From assembly GCA_964486295.1 (NCBI GenBank), contig CAZAMF010000012.1, positions 1 to 59,377 on the forward strand: 59,377 nucleotides of DNA, given 5' to 3'. The number at the start of each line of letters is the position of its first letter. The stretch's first letter is position 1. Position numbers and translations under genes: made by a program. The notes beneath the pieces were generated by a model. It had not been told where the DNA came from. It searched no databases and saw only the letters and a program-made list of their open reading frames with translations. Origin of the DNA: CALBZG01 sp964486295. GTDB taxonomy: Bacteria > Bacillota > Clostridia > Peptostreptococcales > Anaerovoracaceae. Below are positions 8,118 to 16,953 of this stretch, piece after piece.

Positions 8118-9401
8118 TTATTTCTCAAATCGGATGCTGACGCTTCTACCATGTGCGTACAGTCCTTCGCTTTGAGCGAAGTCAACGATTTGCTGTTCTA
8201 CTTCGCCCAGAGCTTCCTTCGTATAGTAAATGAAGCTCGATTTCTTGATAAAATCATCTACCGAAAGCGGGCTTGAAAATCTTGCTGTTCCGCCGGTTGG
8301 AAGAACGTGATTCGGCCCCGCAAAATAGTCTCCTAAAGCTTCCGGCACATTTCTGCCCAGGAAGACTGAGCCCGCATTGGTAATCCCGTTAAGCATTGCG
8401 AATGGATCGTCCACACATATTTCCAAATGCTCCGGAGCAATAAAGTTGCTGATCTCCGTTGCTTCCTCCATATCCCGTGCCAGGATGATTTTGCCGTTGT
8501 TTTCGATGCTGGCTCTGGCAATAGCCTGCCGGGGCAGCTGAACTAGCTGCTTTTCTATTTCCAGGGCTACAGAGTCGGCAAGATCCATGCTGTCCGTCAC
8601 AAGAATGGAAGCGGCAAGCTCATCATGCTCAGCCTGGCTCAGCATGTCAGCTGCCACGTAGGCCGGGTTGCACCTTCCATCCGCTAGAATCAGTATTTCG
8701 CTTGGCCCCGCCACCATGTCGATGCTTACTCTTCCGAACACCTTTTGCTTGCAGGTCGCTACATAGATATTGCCCGGGCCGGTGATTTTGTCGACCTTCG
8801 GTACGCTTTCAGTCCCGAAGGCCAGAGCTGCAATGGCCTGCGCGCCTCCAATTCTAAATATGGCGGTCACGCCTGCAATCCTCGCTGCAGCCAGGATCAC
8901 TGCCGGAATTTTTCCGTCTTTTCCCGGCGGGGTAACCATGATGATATCTTTCACACCAGCTATTTTCGCCGGAATCGCATTCATCAGCACACTGCTTGGA
9001 TAGGAAGCGGTTCCTCCCGGTACATAAATACCGACCCGCGCAAGCGGGATCACACGCTGACCGAGTAAAATTCCCTGTTTTTCATTGACAATGAAATTTT
9101 CTCTTTTTTGTTTTGCATGAAACCTTGAGATATTTTCAGCGGCGGCCTCCATGGTAGCTATAAGTTTGGCATCTGTCGAGTTATAAGCCTCCAGGATTTC
9201 AGACTCCCCGACCTTCAGTCGGCCCGGTCTGATCCCATCGAATTTCTCGCTGTAATCTAAAAGCGCCTCGTCTCCTCTGGTTCTCACATCGACGATGATG
9301 GCATCCACAGCCTTCTCGACCTCCGGATTCCCTGCGCCGATTTCTGATCTTTTCAGAATCTCCTTCAGTTCCGGGTCTTTACTGTTGTAAATCTTTATCA
9401 T
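8118..9401 (-). CDS. hisD: Histidinol dehydrogenase
   Basis: Zn-dependent enzyme of 427 residues that oxidises L-histidinol to histidine in two NAD-linked steps. Conserved stretches are VPGGTASYPSSVLMNAIPAK, GAQAIAALAFGTESVPKVDKI, the zinc and catalytic segment LSQAEHDE, FIAPEHLEI, and AGPNHVLPTGG. Length is normal. The start lies one base after the hisG stop. In this operon it precedes hisC, as in many clostridia. Confidence 0.97.
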   Translation of the reverse strand: MIKIYNSKDPELKEILKRSEIGAGNPEVEKAVDAIIVDVRTRGDEALLDYSEKFDGIRPGRLKVGESEILEAYNSTDAKLIATMEAAAENISRFHAKQKRENFIVNEKQGILLGQRVIPLARVGIYVPGGTASYPSSVLMNAIPAKIAGVKDIIMVTPPGKDGKIPAVILAAARIAGVTAIFRIGGAQAIAALAFGTESVPKVDKITGPGNIYVATCKQKVFGRVSIDMVAGPSEILILADGRCNPAYVAADMLSQAEHDELAASILVTDSMDLADSVALEIEKQLVQLPRQAIARASIENNGKIILARDMEEATEISNFIAPEHLEICVDDPFAMLNGITNAGSVFLGRNVPEALGDYFAGPNHVLPTGGTARFSSPLSVDDFIKKSSFIYYTKEALGEVEQQIVDFAQSEGLYAHGRSVSIRFEK

Positions 9402-9402
9402 C

Positions 9403-10023
9403 CTATTTCACCACTTTTTCCAATCTGGACAACATCTCTTTGATTTTTTCATTCTGGAACTTGAAGCTTGATTTGTTCGCAATAAAGCGTGCGCTGATCT
9501 GCTTGAATTCATCCAATACCTTAAGATTGTTTTCTCTCAGCGTATTCCCGGATTCCACGATATCCACGATCACATCCGACAGCCCCAGTATGGGTGCAAG
9601 CTCGATACTGCCGTTCAATCTTATAATTTCAATATCTCTGTTTATTTCAGAGTAATAATTTTTAGCTATATTCACATATTTTGTTGCTACCCGGAGGGTC
9701 CTGTCTGTGTCCTCTACATAGTCGTTCATTGCCGCAACAGCCATCCTGCATTTGCCAATATTCAGATCCAGAAGTTCATACACATCCGGGCTGGTTTCCA
9801 GCAGGATGTCTTTCCCCACGATTCCCACATCCGCAGCGTGATGTTCCACATAGATAGCAACATCACTGGGCTTGACCAGCAGATATCTGACTCCTTTATC
9901 CGGGCATTCACAGATCAGCTTTCTGTTGTTCTCATAATAACTATCGCAGTCATATCCCACTGACTCCAGCATTTTATATACTTTGTCGCCTAAGCGGCCT
10001 TTAGGTAAAGCGATATTCAACAT
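9403..10023 (-). CDS. hisG: ATP phosphoribosyltransferase, short catalytic subunit
   Basis: First committed step: condenses ATP and PRPP to PR-ATP. At 206 residues this is the short form (HisGS), which lacks the C-terminal histidine-binding domain and needs HisZ, encoded directly upstream with no gap. Marks are IALPKGRLGDKVY, GIVGKDIL, and the PRPP-binding stretch GLSDVIVDIVESGNTLREN. Feedback inhibition by histidine is expected through HisZ. Confidence 0.96.
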   Translation of the reverse strand: MLNIALPKGRLGDKVYKMLESVGYDCDSYYENNRKLICECPDKGVRYLLVKPSDVAIYVEHHAADVGIVGKDILLETSPDVYELLDLNIGKCRMAVAAMNDYVEDTDRTLRVATKYVNIAKNYYSEINRDIEIIRLNGSIELAPILGLSDVIVDIVESGNTLRENNLKVLDEFKQISARFIANKSSFKFQNEKIKEMLSRLEKVVK

Positions 10024-11187
10024 CTAGCTGACCGCCTCCTTTTTTGTTTTTTTCTTTTTGATTTCTTCCGGAATGCATTCCTCCAGAATTCCTTCACTAT
10101 ATCGATAAGTGCTTCTGTGTCTTAGCCCTTTCGGACTGCTCTTTGCCGCATAAACACTGAGCCCGTCTTTCTGAAGTTCTTCGATCTGCTCCATCAACCC
10201 CGGTAAATCGGCATTTTCATCATACAGAACCAAAACATCCACATCAAATTCCGGTTTTTCAATTCCGATCCTGTTAATTTCATTCAGATATAAAGCGAAG
10301 CCCACTGCTCCTGCTTCTTTCCCGAACATTTTCATTGCGGTATCATATTGCCCGCCGGCGAGAACCGGCCTTGACAGCTCTTTGACGTACCCTCTGAAGA
10401 TGATTCCGTTATAATAGTCGATATCGTTCACCATGGAAAAATCGACTTGTACATTTTTTGAGCAGCCGACAGCCTTCAATGCTTCATAGATCTCTTTAAG
10501 CTCCCGCATCGCCCGATTCATCGTTTCATTCAGCGCCAGCTTTGATGCCTCCTTCAATGTCTTGCTGACATCTCCGTAAAGAGACGGGATCCTGCACAGC
10601 ATCTCTGTGGTTTCAGCGGTCAGTTTTGCTTCGGCTGCGGTTTTCTGAATTCCGCTGGTGTTTTTTGCTCTGATCATCCTCAGAATTTTGTGTCGCACCT
10701 GCTCCGTCGTCTCAAGACTCTTCAAAAGCTCTACAACAAAACTCATATGGGATATTTCAAGTATATAATCCGGACTGATGGCCTTCAGGCTCTTTACCGC
10801 CAGCGCAAGGACCTCCGCTACTCCGTAGCGGTCCACATCGCCGATGAACTCCAGGCCCATCTGGTTGATTTCCTTATAGGTATGGCATTCCTTGCTTTCC
10901 CTGTAGACATTTTCGATGTAATAAAGCTTTTCGCTTTTTTGTCTGTTTGCACGGGTATTCTTTATGATGCTTAAGGTCACATCCGGCTTCAGAGCAAGCA
11001 GCCTTCCATCAAGATCCGTAAAGCTGATGACCTTATCGCTGCCTAAAAAATCTTTGTTTTCAATATATAAACTGTATTCTTCGAAACGGCTCATTTTATA
11101 TTTTTTATAACCGAACTGCTCATAAAGGCCCCTCAACTCCAGGGTTGCCCTCTCATCCGGTTTCAAATCTGCTTTTCTGAACTTCAT
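10024..11187 (-). CDS. hisZ: ATP phosphoribosyltransferase regulatory subunit
   Basis: Histidyl-tRNA synthetase paralogue of 387 residues that pairs with short HisG and carries histidine feedback control. It has the class II synthetase core, with FEEYSLYIENKDF and VISFTDLDGRLLALKPDVTLSI early and GIIFRGYV plus LAGGQYD later. The C-terminus is degenerate and no anticodon-binding domain is evident. It is the first gene of the his operon, with GGGGAGG before the ATG. The sequence distinguishes it from a true HisS, because the catalytic arginine motifs of HisS are not intact. Confidence 0.92.
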   Translation of the reverse strand: MKFRKADLKPDERATLELRGLYEQFGYKKYKMSRFEEYSLYIENKDFLGSDKVISFTDLDGRLLALKPDVTLSIIKNTRANRQKSEKLYYIENVYRESKECHTYKEINQMGLEFIGDVDRYGVAEVLALAVKSLKAISPDYILEISHMSFVVELLKSLETTEQVRHKILRMIRAKNTSGIQKTAAEAKLTAETTEMLCRIPSLYGDVSKTLKEASKLALNETMNRAMRELKEIYEALKAVGCSKNVQVDFSMVNDIDYYNGIIFRGYVKELSRPVLAGGQYDTAMKMFGKEAGAVGFALYLNEINRIGIEKPEFDVDVLVLYDENADLPGLMEQIEELQKDGLSVYAAKSSPKGLRHRSTYRYSEGILEECIPEEIKKKKTKKEAVS

Positions 11188-11255
11188 AGGTACGTACCTC
11201 CCCTCATCGCTTTTCTACGGTATAAGTTTCTCACGCTAAAGCGATAACGTAATAC

Positions 11256-11283
11256 ATTATAGCATATGCCGCCACATTGTCCA
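11256..11283 (-). promoter_or_regulatory. Sigma-A promoter of the his operon
   Basis: On the minus strand TGGACA (11283-11278) and a perfect TATAAT (11261-11256) are separated by 16 bases. The leader to hisZ is only about 60 bases and contains a small GCGATAACG/CGCTAAAGCG repeat. That leaves no room for a T-box, so His-tRNA attenuation of the clostridial T-box type is not supported. Confidence 0.75.
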
Positions 11284-11314
11284 GCGTAAATAAAAATTTC
11301 AGAAAAATCTTTTT

Positions 11315-11354
11315 ATAAAAGGCCACTCCCGGAATGTTTTTCCGGAGCGGCCTT
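11315..11354 (-). terminator. Terminator after tyrS
   Basis: On the minus strand AAGGCC-C-GCTCC-GGA pairs with its complement across a T-rich loop, with one mismatch and one bulge, then TTTTATAAAA follows. It sits 17 bases past the tyrS stop and just upstream of the his promoter. Confidence 0.85.
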
Positions 11355-11371
11355 CATATCGTTAACTTGCT

Positions 11372-12697
11372 TTATTTGATTTCAACCTTATAGAAGGTTT
11401 TTTTGCCCTTCTGGATCATGATCTTTCCATCTTTGAAAAGATCTGCAGTGACCATCATTTTGGTGTCAGATATTTTTTCACCATCGATCATAAGACCGCC
11501 CTGCTCAATAGTCCTGAATCCTTCGCTCTTGCTCTTCACAAGTCCGAGGCTTTGAATCAGTGACACGATCCCCATGCCCTCACCGGCAAACTCGGAAGTA
11601 TCCATGATTGTTCCCGGTATATTGGCATCGTCTCCGCCGCCGCCAAAAGCCGCCCTGGCACCTTCTTGGGCTCTGATTGCCTCAGCTTCGCCATGTACCA
11701 GCTTTGTCACTTCAAACGCCAGGATCTCTTTCGCTTTGTTGATTTCCTGGTCTTTCAATGCACTGAGTCTGGCGATTTCATCCATCGGAAGGAACGTCAG
11801 CATTCTTAAACATTTATTAACGTCGGCATCGGCTACATTTCGCCAGTACTGGTAAAATTCATACGGACTTGTCCGGTTGGCCTCCAGCCACAGCGCACCC
11901 TTCTGGGTTTTTCCCATTTTGGTGCCTTCCGACGTGGTCAGAAGTGCAAAGGTCATTCCATAAACCTGCTTTTGCAGTTCACGACGGGTCAGATCGACGC
12001 CGCCCAGAATATTTGACCACTGATCGTTTCCGCCAAACTGCATTTTGCAGTCCAGATCTCTTGCCAGCACCATAAAGTCATAGGATTGCATCAGCATATA
12101 GTTGAACTCCAGGAAAGAAAGCCCTTTTTCCAGCCGCTGCTTGTAGCAGTCGGCTCTCAGCATATCGTTCACTGAAAAATGACGTCCGATGTCTCTAATG
12201 AAATCGATATATCTCAAAGGCAAGAGCCATGTGATGTTGTTTACGGAAATCGCTTTACCCGGTTCCGGCTCCTTATTGGCGATGGCTTTACCGGTTGTAG
12301 ACTCTGTTCCTGTATAAACATATTCTTCGTCAAAATCGATAAATTTCTCGAAAAGCTTCTGAAAAGCTTTGCAGTTTTCCATAATCGTTTCAGTATCCAG
12401 CATCTGCCGCATATCTGTCCGTCCGGAAGGATCTCCCACCAGGCCCGTACCGCCTCCGATCAGAACGATCGGTGTATGGCCGAATTTCTGCATGTACATC
12501 ATGATGATTACCTGCATGAAATGCCCGACATGCAGGCAGTCTGCCGTAGGGTCAAATCCAATATAGAATTTTATTTTTTCTTTGCCAAGCAGCTGACGGA
12601 TTTCTTCGTCATGGGTTGTCTGCTCGATAAAGCCTCTTTCTTTCAATACATCATAAACATTGGTAAAGCTGCTGACATTATCCGGTATAAAATTCAT
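11372..12697 (-). CDS. tyrS: Tyrosyl-tRNA synthetase
   Basis: Class I aminoacyl-tRNA synthetase of 441 residues that charges tRNA-Tyr. The Rossmann core has the HIGH-type motif in DPTADCLHVGHFMQV, the tyrosine pocket around YMLMQSYDF, GGNDQWSNILGG, and the KMSKS-type loop KMGKTQKGALWLE. The C-terminal S4-like RNA-binding domain includes EGFRTIEQGGLMIDGEK. It lies 27 bases after upp. No tyrosine T-box precedes it, unlike tyrS in many Firmicutes, so it appears to be transcribed as the tail of the rpmE-prfA run. Confidence 0.96.
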   Translation of the reverse strand: MNFIPDNVSSFTNVYDVLKERGFIEQTTHDEEIRQLLGKEKIKFYIGFDPTADCLHVGHFMQVIIMMYMQKFGHTPIVLIGGGTGLVGDPSGRTDMRQMLDTETIMENCKAFQKLFEKFIDFDEEYVYTGTESTTGKAIANKEPEPGKAISVNNITWLLPLRYIDFIRDIGRHFSVNDMLRADCYKQRLEKGLSFLEFNYMLMQSYDFMVLARDLDCKMQFGGNDQWSNILGGVDLTRRELQKQVYGMTFALLTTSEGTKMGKTQKGALWLEANRTSPYEFYQYWRNVADADVNKCLRMLTFLPMDEIARLSALKDQEINKAKEILAFEVTKLVHGEAEAIRAQEGARAAFGGGGDDANIPGTIMDTSEFAGEGMGIVSLIQSLGLVKSKSEGFRTIEQGGLMIDGEKISDTKMMVTADLFKDGKIMIQKGKKTFYKVEIK

Positions 12698-12724
12698 AGC
12701 GATTCTCCTTAGTTTTATCGATTT

Positions 12725-13354
12725 TTATTTGGTGCCGAAAAGCCTGTCCCCTGCGTCTCCGAGACCGGGCACGATATAGGCATGCTCATTCAGCCGTTCA
12801 TCCTTGGCCGCTACGAAAATATCCACATCGGGATGAGCATTCTGGAGAACATCGATTCCCTCAGGCGCTGCTATCAGGCACATGAAGATGATGTTCTTTG
12901 CTCCTCTGGCTTTGATAAAATCAATTGCCGCTGCTGCCGATCCGCCGGTGGCCAGCATCGGATCGACCACAAAAACCTGCCTTTTATCGATATCGCTTGG
13001 GAGCTTGCAGTAGTATTCAATGGGTTCGTGTGTTTCCGGATCCCTATAGAGGCCGATATGTCCGACTTTTGCATTCGGTACCATGGCCAGCATTCCTTCC
13101 ACCATTCCCAGCCCGGCTCTCAGGATCGGCACGATGGCCACATCTTCTCCAGCAAGCTGTTTGACAGTGGTCTTGCAGATCGGCGTTTGGATCTCTACGT
13201 CGACCAGGGGCAAATCCCTCGTTGCTTCATAGCCCATCAGCATGGCGATTTCCTTGACCAATTCCCTGAAATCCTTGACTGTTGTGTCGACTTTTCTGAT
13301 CATGCCAGTTTTATGCTGGATCAAAGGGTGATCGAAAACATATACTTTACCCAT
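12725..13354 (-). CDS. upp: Uracil phosphoribosyltransferase
   Basis: Pyrimidine salvage enzyme of 209 residues: uracil plus PRPP gives UMP. Marks are HPLIQHKTGMIRK at the N-terminus, ILRAGLGMVEGML, the PRPP loop VVDPMLATGGSAAAAI, and the uracil-binding C-terminus YIVPGLGDAGDRLFGTK. It lies 32 bases after rpiB; the rpiB-upp pairing is common in clostridia. Confidence 0.97.
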   Translation of the reverse strand: MGKVYVFDHPLIQHKTGMIRKVDTTVKDFRELVKEIAMLMGYEATRDLPLVDVEIQTPICKTTVKQLAGEDVAIVPILRAGLGMVEGMLAMVPNAKVGHIGLYRDPETHEPIEYYCKLPSDIDKRQVFVVDPMLATGGSAAAAIDFIKARGAKNIIFMCLIAAPEGIDVLQNAHPDVDIFVAAKDERLNEHAYIVPGLGDAGDRLFGTK

Positions 13355-13386
13355 CGTATAACCTCCACTATTATTATTCCGCAGAA

Positions 13387-13818
13387 TTACATCTCATCGA
13401 GCATGTCCACTCTGCGCTGATGTCTGCCGCCTTCAAACTCTGTATTGAGCCATGTCAGCGTGATCTCTTCTGCTGTCTCAAAATCTGTCGTGCGCCCGCC
13501 CATGGCGAGGATGTTGGCATTATTATGCCGTTTTGCCATGGAAGCCATATTGACATCCGTACAGAGTGCGCACCGGATGCCTTTGCCTTTATTCGCGGCG
13601 ATGGAAATCCCTATACCGGTGCCGCAGAATACGATGCCGAGGTCCGCGTTGCCCCCGGTAACCGCATCGGCACAGGCCTTGCCGTAAACCGGATAATCCA
13701 CAGACTCCTCGGAGTGGGTACCGAGATCAATTACTTTATAGCCTTTTCTTTCAAGAAAGTTCTTAATATGTTCTTTCAGTCCGAACCCGCCATGGTCCGC
13801 TGCCAATGCTATGATCAT
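13387..13818 (-). CDS. rpiB: Ribose-5-phosphate isomerase B
   Basis: RpiB/LacAB-family isomerase of 143 residues that interconverts ribose 5-phosphate and ribulose 5-phosphate. N-terminal ALAADHGGFGLKEHI and FCGTGIGISIAANKGKGIRCALC, with the catalytic Cys in the first part, are diagnostic, as is the NANILAMGGR segment. It lies 12 bases after the threonylcarbamoyl-AMP synthase gene. Ribose 5-phosphate is the precursor of the PRPP used by neighbouring upp and the his operon. Confidence 0.95.
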   Translation of the reverse strand: MIIALAADHGGFGLKEHIKNFLERKGYKVIDLGTHSEESVDYPVYGKACADAVTGGNADLGIVFCGTGIGISIAANKGKGIRCALCTDVNMASMAKRHNNANILAMGGRTTDFETAEEITLTWLNTEFEGGRHQRRVDMLDEM

Positions 13819-13830
13819 ATCGTCTTCCCC

Positions 13831-14856
13831 CTACTTCACCTTCATGACTTTATATCCCGCTGACTTCAACATTCTGTTCATCACAGCGTATCCGACTCCG
13901 TCCTTCGTGCTCAGGGCTCCGGCTAAAATTAAATCGATTCCCTGTTCGTCAAAATCCCTGAGGCGGGCAAAAAACTCGTGAGCTGCGGTTACAAAGTCCT
14001 GCTCTTCGAATAATAAAACTCCGACCTTTTTAAGATTTCCTTTGTCATTGAGTTCTTTTTCAGTCTTGTCTTTTAATATCCCGATCTTTTCTATTACTTT
14101 GTCTCGCGGGCCTTCCAGTATAAGCATTTCAGCTTTTGGTGCATAATGTTTGTATTTCAGTCCCGGAGATTTCGGTTTTTCTGCCGACTGGGCAGGTTCA
14201 TAATATTCAACTTCTATATCGGAAAGTCCGCATCCTATGAGGCCTTCCCTGATGCTGTCAGAGGTGATGATCCCCGGCCTGAGGATAATGACTTTGCCCG
14301 GGACTGTCAGATCCACCACGGTGGATTCGATCCCGACTTTACAATCCTTCCCCTCGATGATGGCGTCCACCCGGCCTTCCAGATCCTGTATCACATCCTT
14401 CGCTCTTGTCGGCGATGGCCGGCCCGAGAGATTCGCGCTGGGTGCGGCGATTGGGTATCCTGAGTCCCTTATGAGTTCAAGTGCGATTTCGTTGTCCGGC
14501 ATTCTCACGGCCACAGTATCCAGCCCTCCCGTTGTGATGTCCGGGACGATGGGCTTCTTTTTTACCACCATGGTAAGCGGGCCCGGCCAAAAAACCTCAA
14601 TCATCGCTTCCGTAACCGGTGTGATAAAAGGCGTGAGCCTTTCGAGATCCAGCGGAGAAGCGATATGAACGATCATGGGATTATCTGACGGTCTTCCCTT
14701 GGCTGCGTACACTTTAGCCACCGCTTCCGGGTTCAAGGCGTTTGCTCCCAGGCCGTATACGGTTTCCGTCGGAAAAGCCACAATGCCGCCCGCGGCGATG
14801 ATGTCGCCGGCAAGCTCGATATTTTCAGTTGTAGGTTTCAATACTTTTGTTTCCAT
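13831..14856 (-). CDS. L-threonylcarbamoyladenylate synthase (Sua5/YwlC type)
   Basis: Makes threonylcarbamoyl-AMP for the t6A37 modification of ANN-decoding tRNAs. The YrdC domain (about 10-200) has GGIVAFPTETVYGLGANA, KGRPSDNPMIVHI, PIAAPSANLSGRPSPT and ESTVVDLT. The Sua5 C-terminal domain (about 235-340) contains SPGLKYKHYAPKAEM. At 341 residues it is the long Sua5 form. I prefer ATG 14856 over an in-frame TTG at 14874 that lacks a ribosome site. The cluster with prfA and prmC is a conserved translation neighbourhood. Confidence 0.94.
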   Translation of the reverse strand: METKVLKPTTENIELAGDIIAAGGIVAFPTETVYGLGANALNPEAVAKVYAAKGRPSDNPMIVHIASPLDLERLTPFITPVTEAMIEVFWPGPLTMVVKKKPIVPDITTGGLDTVAVRMPDNEIALELIRDSGYPIAAPSANLSGRPSPTRAKDVIQDLEGRVDAIIEGKDCKVGIESTVVDLTVPGKVIILRPGIITSDSIREGLIGCGLSDIEVEYYEPAQSAEKPKSPGLKYKHYAPKAEMLILEGPRDKVIEKIGILKDKTEKELNDKGNLKKVGVLLFEEQDFVTAAHEFFARLRDFDEQGIDLILAGALSTKDGVGYAVMNRMLKSAGYKVMKVK

Positions 14857-14875
14857 CAGCGCCACTTCAAGCAAA

Positions 14876-15937
14876 TTAGAAATTCTTCATTTTCTCCGCC
14901 TGATCATCGGTGATCAGGCCATCGATCACTTCATCGATATCGCCGTCCAAAAAATAGTCCAGCTTATAAATGGTCATTCCTATTCTGTGATCAGAAACTC
15001 TCCCCTGCGGGAAGTTATAGGTACGGATGCGCTCCGATCTGTCTCCCGATCCCACCTGGCTCTTTCTGTTTGCAGAAATTTCATCGTTCTGTTCCTGCAT
15101 CTTCAGATCGTAGAGTCTGGAGCGAAGTACCTTAAAGGCTTTGTCCTTGTTTTTAATCTGCGACTTTTCGTCCTGGCAGGTCACCACCAGGCCACTGGGT
15201 ATGTGGGTCAGGCGAACTGCGGAGTCCGTGGTGTTGACACATTGCCCGCCATTTCCAGAGGACCTGTAAACATCCACTCTGACATCGTTAGGGTCTACAT
15301 GCACTTCAACATCATCCACTTCCGGCAGCACCGCAACAGTGGCCGCCGAAGTATGGATCCTTCCGGAAGATTCGGTTTCAGGAACACGCTGTACCCTGTG
15401 GACCCCACTTTCATACTTGAGTCTGGAGTAGGCCCCGCGCCCTTTGATGAGAATAACCGCTTCCTTGATCCCGCCAAGGCCGGTATCGTTGATGTCCATC
15501 ATTTCCGTCTTCCATCCGCGGCGTTCTGCATATCGCATATACATTCTTAAAAGATCCGAACCGAAAAGGGCAGCCTCTTCGCCGCCTGTTCCTGCGCGGA
15601 TTTCCAGAATTACATTTTTTTCATCGTTCGGGTCCTTAGGAATCAAAATCACCTTGAGTTCCGTGCTCAGACGTTCCAGCTTCGACTCCAGCTCAGGGAT
15701 CTCGGCCTTGGCCATTTCTCTGATCTCTTCATCGTTTTCTTCCAGCATGGCCTTGGCTTCGCCAAGTTCCTGCTTTACTTTTTTATATTCCCGATACTTC
15801 TCGACGATGGGTTCCATCTCGTTCATATCCTTCATATACTTCTGCCATACGGGCTGATCAGAAATAATGTCCGGATCTGAGACCTTGTCGGCAAGTTCCT
15901 TGTATTTTTCTAATGTGTATTCCAGCTTATCAAACAT
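14876..15937 (-). CDS. prfA: Peptide chain release factor 1
   Basis: Class I release factor of 353 residues that recognises UAA and UAG. The catalytic GGQ is at 230-232 in SSGNGGQCVNTTDSAVRL; RAGTGGEEAALF and SERIRTYNFPQGRVSDHR are also conserved. The glutamine is the substrate of PrmC, encoded about 3 kb upstream at 18836. Presence of RF1 matters for the in-frame UAG near 55046, because UAG should be an efficient stop here. Confidence 0.97.
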   Translation of the reverse strand: MFDKLEYTLEKYKELADKVSDPDIISDQPVWQKYMKDMNEMEPIVEKYREYKKVKQELGEAKAMLEENDEEIREMAKAEIPELESKLERLSTELKVILIPKDPNDEKNVILEIRAGTGGEEAALFGSDLLRMYMRYAERRGWKTEMMDINDTGLGGIKEAVILIKGRGAYSRLKYESGVHRVQRVPETESSGRIHTSAATVAVLPEVDDVEVHVDPNDVRVDVYRSSGNGGQCVNTTDSAVRLTHIPSGLVVTCQDEKSQIKNKDKAFKVLRSRLYDLKMQEQNDEISANRKSQVGSGDRSERIRTYNFPQGRVSDHRIGMTIYKLDYFLDGDIDEVIDGLITDDQAEKMKNF

Positions 15938-16062
15938 ATTTTATACTTTTTCTACCTCTTTTATCTGTATGCCGATCTGCAGACTGCAAATCGAAACCCG
16001 GCACTATGCCTGGCTAAATAATTATTATATCAAATTTGGGCTTCTAAAAAAACCCGATTCAT

Positions 16063-16092
16063 AAAAAAACTGGAAAAATGATTTTCCAGTTT
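16063..16092 (-). terminator. Rho-independent terminator of rpmE
   Basis: A perfect 11-bp stem (16067-16077 with 16082-16092) closes a 4-base loop and is followed on the minus strand by seven T. It lies 14 bases after the rpmE stop and insulates prfA. Confidence 0.9.
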
Positions 16093-16105
16093 CATGCGAT
16101 GCGAT

Positions 16106-16306
16106 TTATTCCAAGCCGTACTTGTTTTTGAACTTTTCAACGCGGCCGCCTCTGTTGATGAACTTCTGCTGACCCGTAAAGAATGGATGGCAGGCCGAGC
16201 AAACGTCAAGCCTCAATTCTTCTTTAGTTGATTTCGTTACAAAAGAATTACCACATGCGCAAGTAACTTTACATTCCTTATAGTCAGGATGGATTCCTTC
16301 CTTCAT
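16106..16306 (-). CDS. rpmE: 50S ribosomal protein L31, zinc-binding form
   Basis: Large-subunit protein of 66 residues located at the subunit interface. MKEGIHPDYKEC opens it, and cysteines 16, 18, 36 and 39 (CAC and CSAC) form the zinc site of the C+ form. I start at ATG 16306, which follows AAGGAGG at ideal distance. The zinc-containing form is typically replaced by a C-minus paralogue under zinc limitation; none is seen here. Confidence 0.96.
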   Translation of the reverse strand: MKEGIHPDYKECKVTCACGNSFVTKSTKEELRLDVCSACHPFFTGQQKFINRGGRVEKFKNKYGLE

Positions 16307-16555
16307 GTATATTGCCTCCTTCCCTGCCCGGGTCCTACCGAGCACAATCTAACTGTACTTATATCTTTCACAGCCTATTAAGTTTAACATACTGTTTTGT
16401 TATGTTGCAAGTATTTTTTTTGCTGTCCGGGCATTACTTAGAGTCAAATTTGGAGCAAACTTCGTTGGATCAATATGTCTTTTTGTTTTGTGTATCTCAA
16501 CAAATATATTATATCATTTTTGTAATATTGTATAACTATTTTTCTGTTGCGACTA
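16307..16555. other. AT-rich intergenic region between rpmE and the T-box unit
   Basis: About 250 bases without a gene. It should hold the rpmE promoter; TTGCAA and TAAACT around 16404-16375 on the minus strand are 18 bases apart and are a weak candidate. I see no hairpins or repeats of note. Confidence 0.5.
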
Positions 16556-16584
16556 TTGACAATCGTTTGATTCCGTGGTATTTT
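16556..16584 (+). promoter_or_regulatory. Sigma-A promoter for the T-box/trpB unit
   Basis: Perfect TTGACA at 16556-16561, a 17-base spacer, and TATTTT at 16579-16584. Transcription would start near 16591, about 20 bases before T-box stem I. Confidence 0.75.
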
Positions 16585-16608
16585 AGGCAATAAGTTCATA
16601 GAAACCTA

Positions 16609-16882
16609 TGACGAGGGAGTAAAGCTGTTCAACTGTTTCACAGCGAGTCCGGGGCGGTGCAAGCCGGATAAATGCAAGTCACAGCAAATGGGCCTCCGAG
16701 GGCAAAGCGAACAAACCGGTTTTTAACGATTGGAACCGTTTCAGTAGCGGCGACGTGAAGCAGGCGTTACGTGCTGAGGGTGTGATGGCACTCTGCAGAG
16801 TGGATGCGCAAAAGAACGCATCAAGCAAGGTGGTACCGCAGATTAACAGTCTGTCCTTGAGATTTCAAGGGCGGATTTTTTG
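16609..16882 (+). promoter_or_regulatory. T-box riboswitch leader, probable tryptophan specifier
   Basis: The leader senses uncharged tRNA and controls the downstream tryptophan synthase gene. Stem I opens with GAGGGAGTAA (AGUA motif) near 16613 and closes with CCTC near 16693-16697. The distal loop is GGGGCGGTGCAAGCC. The specifier context is CAAATGGGCC, with UGG (Trp) at 16689-16691 in the position occupied by codons in known T-boxes. The T-box sequence AAGGTGGTACCGC is at 16827-16839. The competing terminator is GTCCTTGA/TCAAGGGC at 16848-16875 followed by TTTTTT. The antiterminator bulge reads UGGU, which fully pairs with an A discriminator base but only wobble-pairs with the G usual in bacterial tRNA-Trp. 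Confidence 0.93.
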
Positions 16883-16953
16883 TTTCGGCGCTATCGGCAG
16901 AGACCCCTTTTCAATCTATAATAATTCAACTGATCAAGAAAGAGGTGTACTTT

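Noticed and set aside
11188..11255. Histidine T-box in the his leader
   Set aside because: The leader is about 60 bases and lacks both the T-box sequence and stem I.
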